From contig NZ_JH992926.1 of the NCBI RefSeq assembly GCF_000315425.1, forward strand, positions 223,161-287,160: a stretch of DNA of 64,000 nt, written 5' to 3'. This DNA comes from Massilia timonae CCUG 45783 (lineage in GTDB: Bacteria > Pseudomonadota > Gammaproteobacteria > Burkholderiales > Burkholderiaceae_D). Under the pieces are notes generated by a model. It was not told the DNA's origin, did no database searches, and saw only the letters and a program-made list of their open reading frames with translations. Of this stretch, positions 61,657 to 64,000 are shown in pieces. Within the stretch, counting starts at the first letter, position 1. The number at the start of each line of letters is the position of its first letter. The translations under genes were made by a program, and so were the position numbers.

Positions 61657-62586
61657 ATGCCCACCCTCCACGCCAATGGCCTGCGCGTCGCCTTCGACAC
61701 CGCGGGTGACCCCAAAGCCGCGCCGCTGCTCCTGATCCACGGCCTCGGCATGCAGCTGACCAACTGGCCCGACGACTTCGTCGAAGGCCTTGTCGAGCTC
61801 GGCTTTTACGTGATCCGCTTCGACCACCGCGATAGCGGCCTGTCGACCAGGTTCGAACAGGCCGGCACGCCGAACCTCACGCTGGCGCGCATCAAGGCCG
61901 CCCTTGGCTGGCCGCTGCGCTCGCCTTATGGCATCGACGACATGGCGGCCGACGCCCTCGGCGTGCTGTCGGCGCTGGGCGTGGCCCGGGCCCACCTGGT
62001 CGGCGTGTCGGCGCTGGGCGGCATGATCGCCCAGCAGCTGGCGGCGCGCCACCCGCAGCGGGTGCTGAGCCTGACCTCGATCATGTCCACCAGCGGCCGG
62101 CGCGGCCTGCCTGGGCCGGGCGCGGCGGTGCGCAAGGCGCTGGCCAGCCAGCCCGCCGATCCCACCGATCTCGACAGCGTCATCGAGCACGCCGTCGGGC
62201 TGCTGCGGCTGCTCGGCAGTCCGTCCTATCCGACCCCGGACCGGCAGCTGCGCAAGCGCGTCACGCGCTCCATGCGACGCTGCTATTGCCCAAGCGGCAG
62301 TGCGCGCCAGATGCTGGCGCTGCTTGCCGCCGGTGACCGCAGCGCGCTGCTGCCGGCGATCTCGGCGCCGACCCTCGTCATCCACGGCGCCGCCGATCCG
62401 CTGCTGCCCGCGGCCTGCGGCCGCGACGTGGCAAGCCACATCGATGGCGCGCGGCTCGAGATCATCGAAGGGATGGGCCACGACTTGCCGCCCCAGCTGG
62501 TCGAGCGCATCCTTGCCTTGATCGACTCCCATGCGCGGGGTAAGATGTTGCCAGATTCAACACCCCGGCTCTTCGTCAAACAGTGA
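61657..62586 (+). CDS. Alpha/beta hydrolase
   Basis: 309 residues. Core landmarks: LLLIHGLGMQLTNW (oxyanion), FDHRDSGLS, LVGVSALGGMIAQ, HGAADPLLP and GMGHDLP. The nucleophile elbow reads G-V-Ser118-A-L-G-G, one residue longer than the normal GxSxGG. If the Ser is catalytic, this geometry is odd. Soluble, substrate unknown. Overlaps the LD-carboxypeptidase gene (GTGA). Confidence 0.85.
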   Translation: MPTLHANGLRVAFDTAGDPKAAPLLLIHGLGMQLTNWPDDFVEGLVELGFYVIRFDHRDSGLSTRFEQAGTPNLTLARIKAALGWPLRSPYGIDDMAADALGVLSALGVARAHLVGVSALGGMIAQQLAARHPQRVLSLTSIMSTSGRRGLPGPGAAVRKALASQPADPTDLDSVIEHAVGLLRLLGSPSYPTPDRQLRKRVTRSMRRCYCPSGSARQMLALLAAGDRSALLPAISAPTLVIHGAADPLLPAACGRDVASHIDGARLEIIEGMGHDLPPQLVERILALIDSHARGKMLPDSTPRLFVKQ

Positions 62587-63500
62587 TCACTTCCCGTCCC
62601 GGCATCGCCATCGTGGCGCCAGCCGGCTGCATTCCCGAGCCATCGGCGCTCGAACGCGCCATCGCGCGCCTCGAAGGGCAGGGCTTCCTGGTGCGTAATT
62701 ACTACGACCATAGCTGCACCCACCAGCGCTTCGGCGGCACCGATGACGCACGCCTGGAACAATTGCACGCCGCCGTGGCCGATCCAGGCGTGCACCTCAT
62801 CATTGCCCTGCGCGGCGGCTATGGCATCAGCCGCCTGCTGCCGCGCATCGACTTCGAGGCGATCGCCGCCAGCGGCAAGATCGTGGTCGGGTTTTCCGAC
62901 CTGACGGCCCTGCACATGGGCCTGATGGCGAAGGCGGGCGGCCTGAGTTATGCCGGGCCGATGATCGCGGGCGACTTCGGCGCAGTCGAACCGGTCGCGT
63001 TCACGCTCGACGATTTCTGGGCCTGCCTGGCCGGCCCCACGCATACCATCAGCGAGCGCGCGGCCGGCAATCCGGAGATCGACGTGCGCGGCGCCGTCTG
63101 GGGCGGCAACCTGGCCATGATCGGCGCCATGGTCGGCACGCCATACTTTCCGCGCATCGACGACGGCATCCTGTGGCTCGAAGATATCGCCGAACATCCG
63201 TACCGCATCGAGCGCCTCATGCTGCAGCTGATGCAGGCCGGTGTGCTCGAGCGCCAGCAGGCGGTGGTGCTGGGCGACTTTTCGGGCTATCGCCTGGGGC
63301 CGATGGACAATGGCTACGACTTCGACGCCATGCTGGCCTATTTGCGCCAGACGCTGCCGCTGCCGGTATTGACGGGCCTTTCCTTCGGCCACATCGAGCG
63401 CCGCGTCACCATTCCGTTCGGCGCCCAGGGTCACCTGGTGTCCGATGCCGACGGCTTCCGCCTGACCTTGTCCGACTATCCGACCCTGCGCCGCATCTGA
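62583..63500 (+). CDS. ldcA: LD-carboxypeptidase (S66)
   Basis: 305 residues. Family motifs: IAIVAPAG, LRGGYGISRLLPRID, nucleophile Ser in GFSDLTALH, Glu in WLEDIAEHPY and His in FGHIERR. By homology it removes the terminal D-Ala from murein tetrapeptides during peptidoglycan recycling, in the cytoplasm. GTG start at 62583 overlaps the hydrolase stop. Confidence 0.93.
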   Translation: MITSRPGIAIVAPAGCIPEPSALERAIARLEGQGFLVRNYYDHSCTHQRFGGTDDARLEQLHAAVADPGVHLIIALRGGYGISRLLPRIDFEAIAASGKIVVGFSDLTALHMGLMAKAGGLSYAGPMIAGDFGAVEPVAFTLDDFWACLAGPTHTISERAAGNPEIDVRGAVWGGNLAMIGAMVGTPYFPRIDDGILWLEDIAEHPYRIERLMLQLMQAGVLERQQAVVLGDFSGYRLGPMDNGYDFDAMLAYLRQTLPLPVLTGLSFGHIERRVTIPFGAQGHLVSDADGFRLTLSDYPTLRRI

Positions 63501-63531
63501 TCCGCGCGCCACTGTCCGGAATCCACCCTTA

Positions 63532-63561
63532 TTCGCCTGGCAAGGCGCAGAATGGTAGAAT
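63532..63561 (+). promoter_or_regulatory. Probable ybiT promoter
   Basis: TTCGCC (63532-63537), an 18-base spacer and TAGAAT (63556-63561), 36 bases before the ybiT start. Confidence 0.45.
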
Positions 63562-63597
63562 AGCCGGTTAATCAAATATGCTTTTTGGGGTAATACA

Positions 63598-64000
63598 GTG
63601 CTATCCACAGCCAATATCACGATGCAATTCGGCGCCAAGCCGCTGTTCGAGAACATTTCCGTCAAATTTGGCGAGGGCAACCGCTATGGCCTGATCGGCG
63701 CCAACGGCTGCGGCAAGTCGACCTTCATGAAGATCCTGGGCGGCGACCTCGAGCCGTCCGCCGGCAACGTCAGCCTCGATCCGGGCGAGCGCCTCGGTAA
63801 GCTCCGCCAGGACCAGTTCGCCTACGAAGACGTGCGCGTGCTGGACGTCGTCATGATGGGCCATACCGAGCTGTGGAACGCGATCGCCGAACGCGATGCG
63901 ATCTACGCCAACCCGGAAGCGACCGACGACGACTACATGAAGGCCGCCGAGCTCGAAGGCAAAGTGGCCGAATACGATGGCTACTCGGCCGAGGCGCGCG
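63598..64000 (+). CDS. ybiT: ABC-F ATPase YbiT-type (3' end outside window)
   Basis: 134 visible codons of an ABC-F ribosome-associated ATPase. The sequence tracks E. coli YbiT closely (NITMQFGAKPLFENISVKFG, Walker A GANGCGKST, FMKILGGDLEP, KLRQDQFAYED, GHTELW). GTG at 63598 chosen from that alignment. ABC-F proteins act on stalled ribosomes. The Walker B and second ATPase domain lie beyond the window. Confidence 0.9.
   Translation, partial: MLSTANITMQFGAKPLFENISVKFGEGNRYGLIGANGCGKSTFMKILGGDLEPSAGNVSLDPGERLGKLRQDQFAYEDVRVLDVVMMGHTELWNAIAERDAIYANPEATDDDYMKAAELEGKVAEYDGYSAEAR

Overview
The window is a 64-kb piece of a high-GC bacterial chromosome. Gene content and protein sequences suggest a betaproteobacterium of the Oxalobacteraceae, Massilia-like. 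The pointers are a hmgA/LysR/hppD cluster, cytochrome bo oxidase next to SURF1 and RegBA, DUF2863, QueE with a CX14CX2C cluster, and AroP- and YbiT-type proteins. The genus is inferred from recalled protein similarity, not from a marker gene. It reads as ordinary core chromosome: coding is dense, start/stop overlaps are frequent, and I see no rRNA, tRNA, CRISPR array, transposase, integrase or phage gene.

Layout. 1-13 kb is largely amino-acid catabolism and redox: branched-chain 2-oxoacid dehydrogenase E1 (bkd, minus strand) behind a MerR-type-looking promoter, an S41-like secreted protein, an AroP-type permease, an ETHE1-like persulfide dioxygenase with a membrane-anchored TlpA, a CNNM/CorC protein, and the homogentisate branch of tyrosine degradation (hmgA divergent from a LysR regulator and hppD). 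12-20 kb holds lrgAB, a patatin, a hemerythrin, a manganese catalase, a ZIP transporter, a TetR/SDR pair with a clear operator, and a TonB-like anchored protein of unknown function. 19.6-28.3 kb carries an MFS transporter, then cyoABCD-SURF1-regB-regA-cytochrome c, a respiratory oxidase module physically joined to its probable redox regulators.

28-45 kb has metal/cation transport (ZIP, Kef-type antiporter), a YbdK ligase, MarR, a CHASE-PAS-GGDEF-EAL protein, a class A PBP and an M23 peptidase that overlap tail to tail, stress-type SDR and DUF3606 genes, a thioredoxin-MFS-GNAT operon, a DUF481 outer-membrane protein and an AzgA-like purine permease. 45-64 kb has a glycosyltransferase behind a long AT-rich leader, a hybrid histidine kinase, small membrane proteins, a NUC-type endonuclease, a stress-type protein with four tandem C-terminal repeats, a large M16 protease, a GGDEF cyclase, a catalytically degenerate NarL-type kinase homologue, the queE-queD-tadA tRNA-modification operon, an alpha/beta hydrolase, an LD-carboxypeptidase and the start of the ABC-F gene ybiT.

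The least ordinary items are the four-repeat protein at 52447-54504, the pseudokinase at 58646-59689, the shared element in the ZIP/antiporter spacer (29117-29353), and the operators at 2156-2186, 9875-9907 and 18027-18048. I found no clear previously undescribed multi-gene system. The stronger leads are single proteins or regulatory sites.
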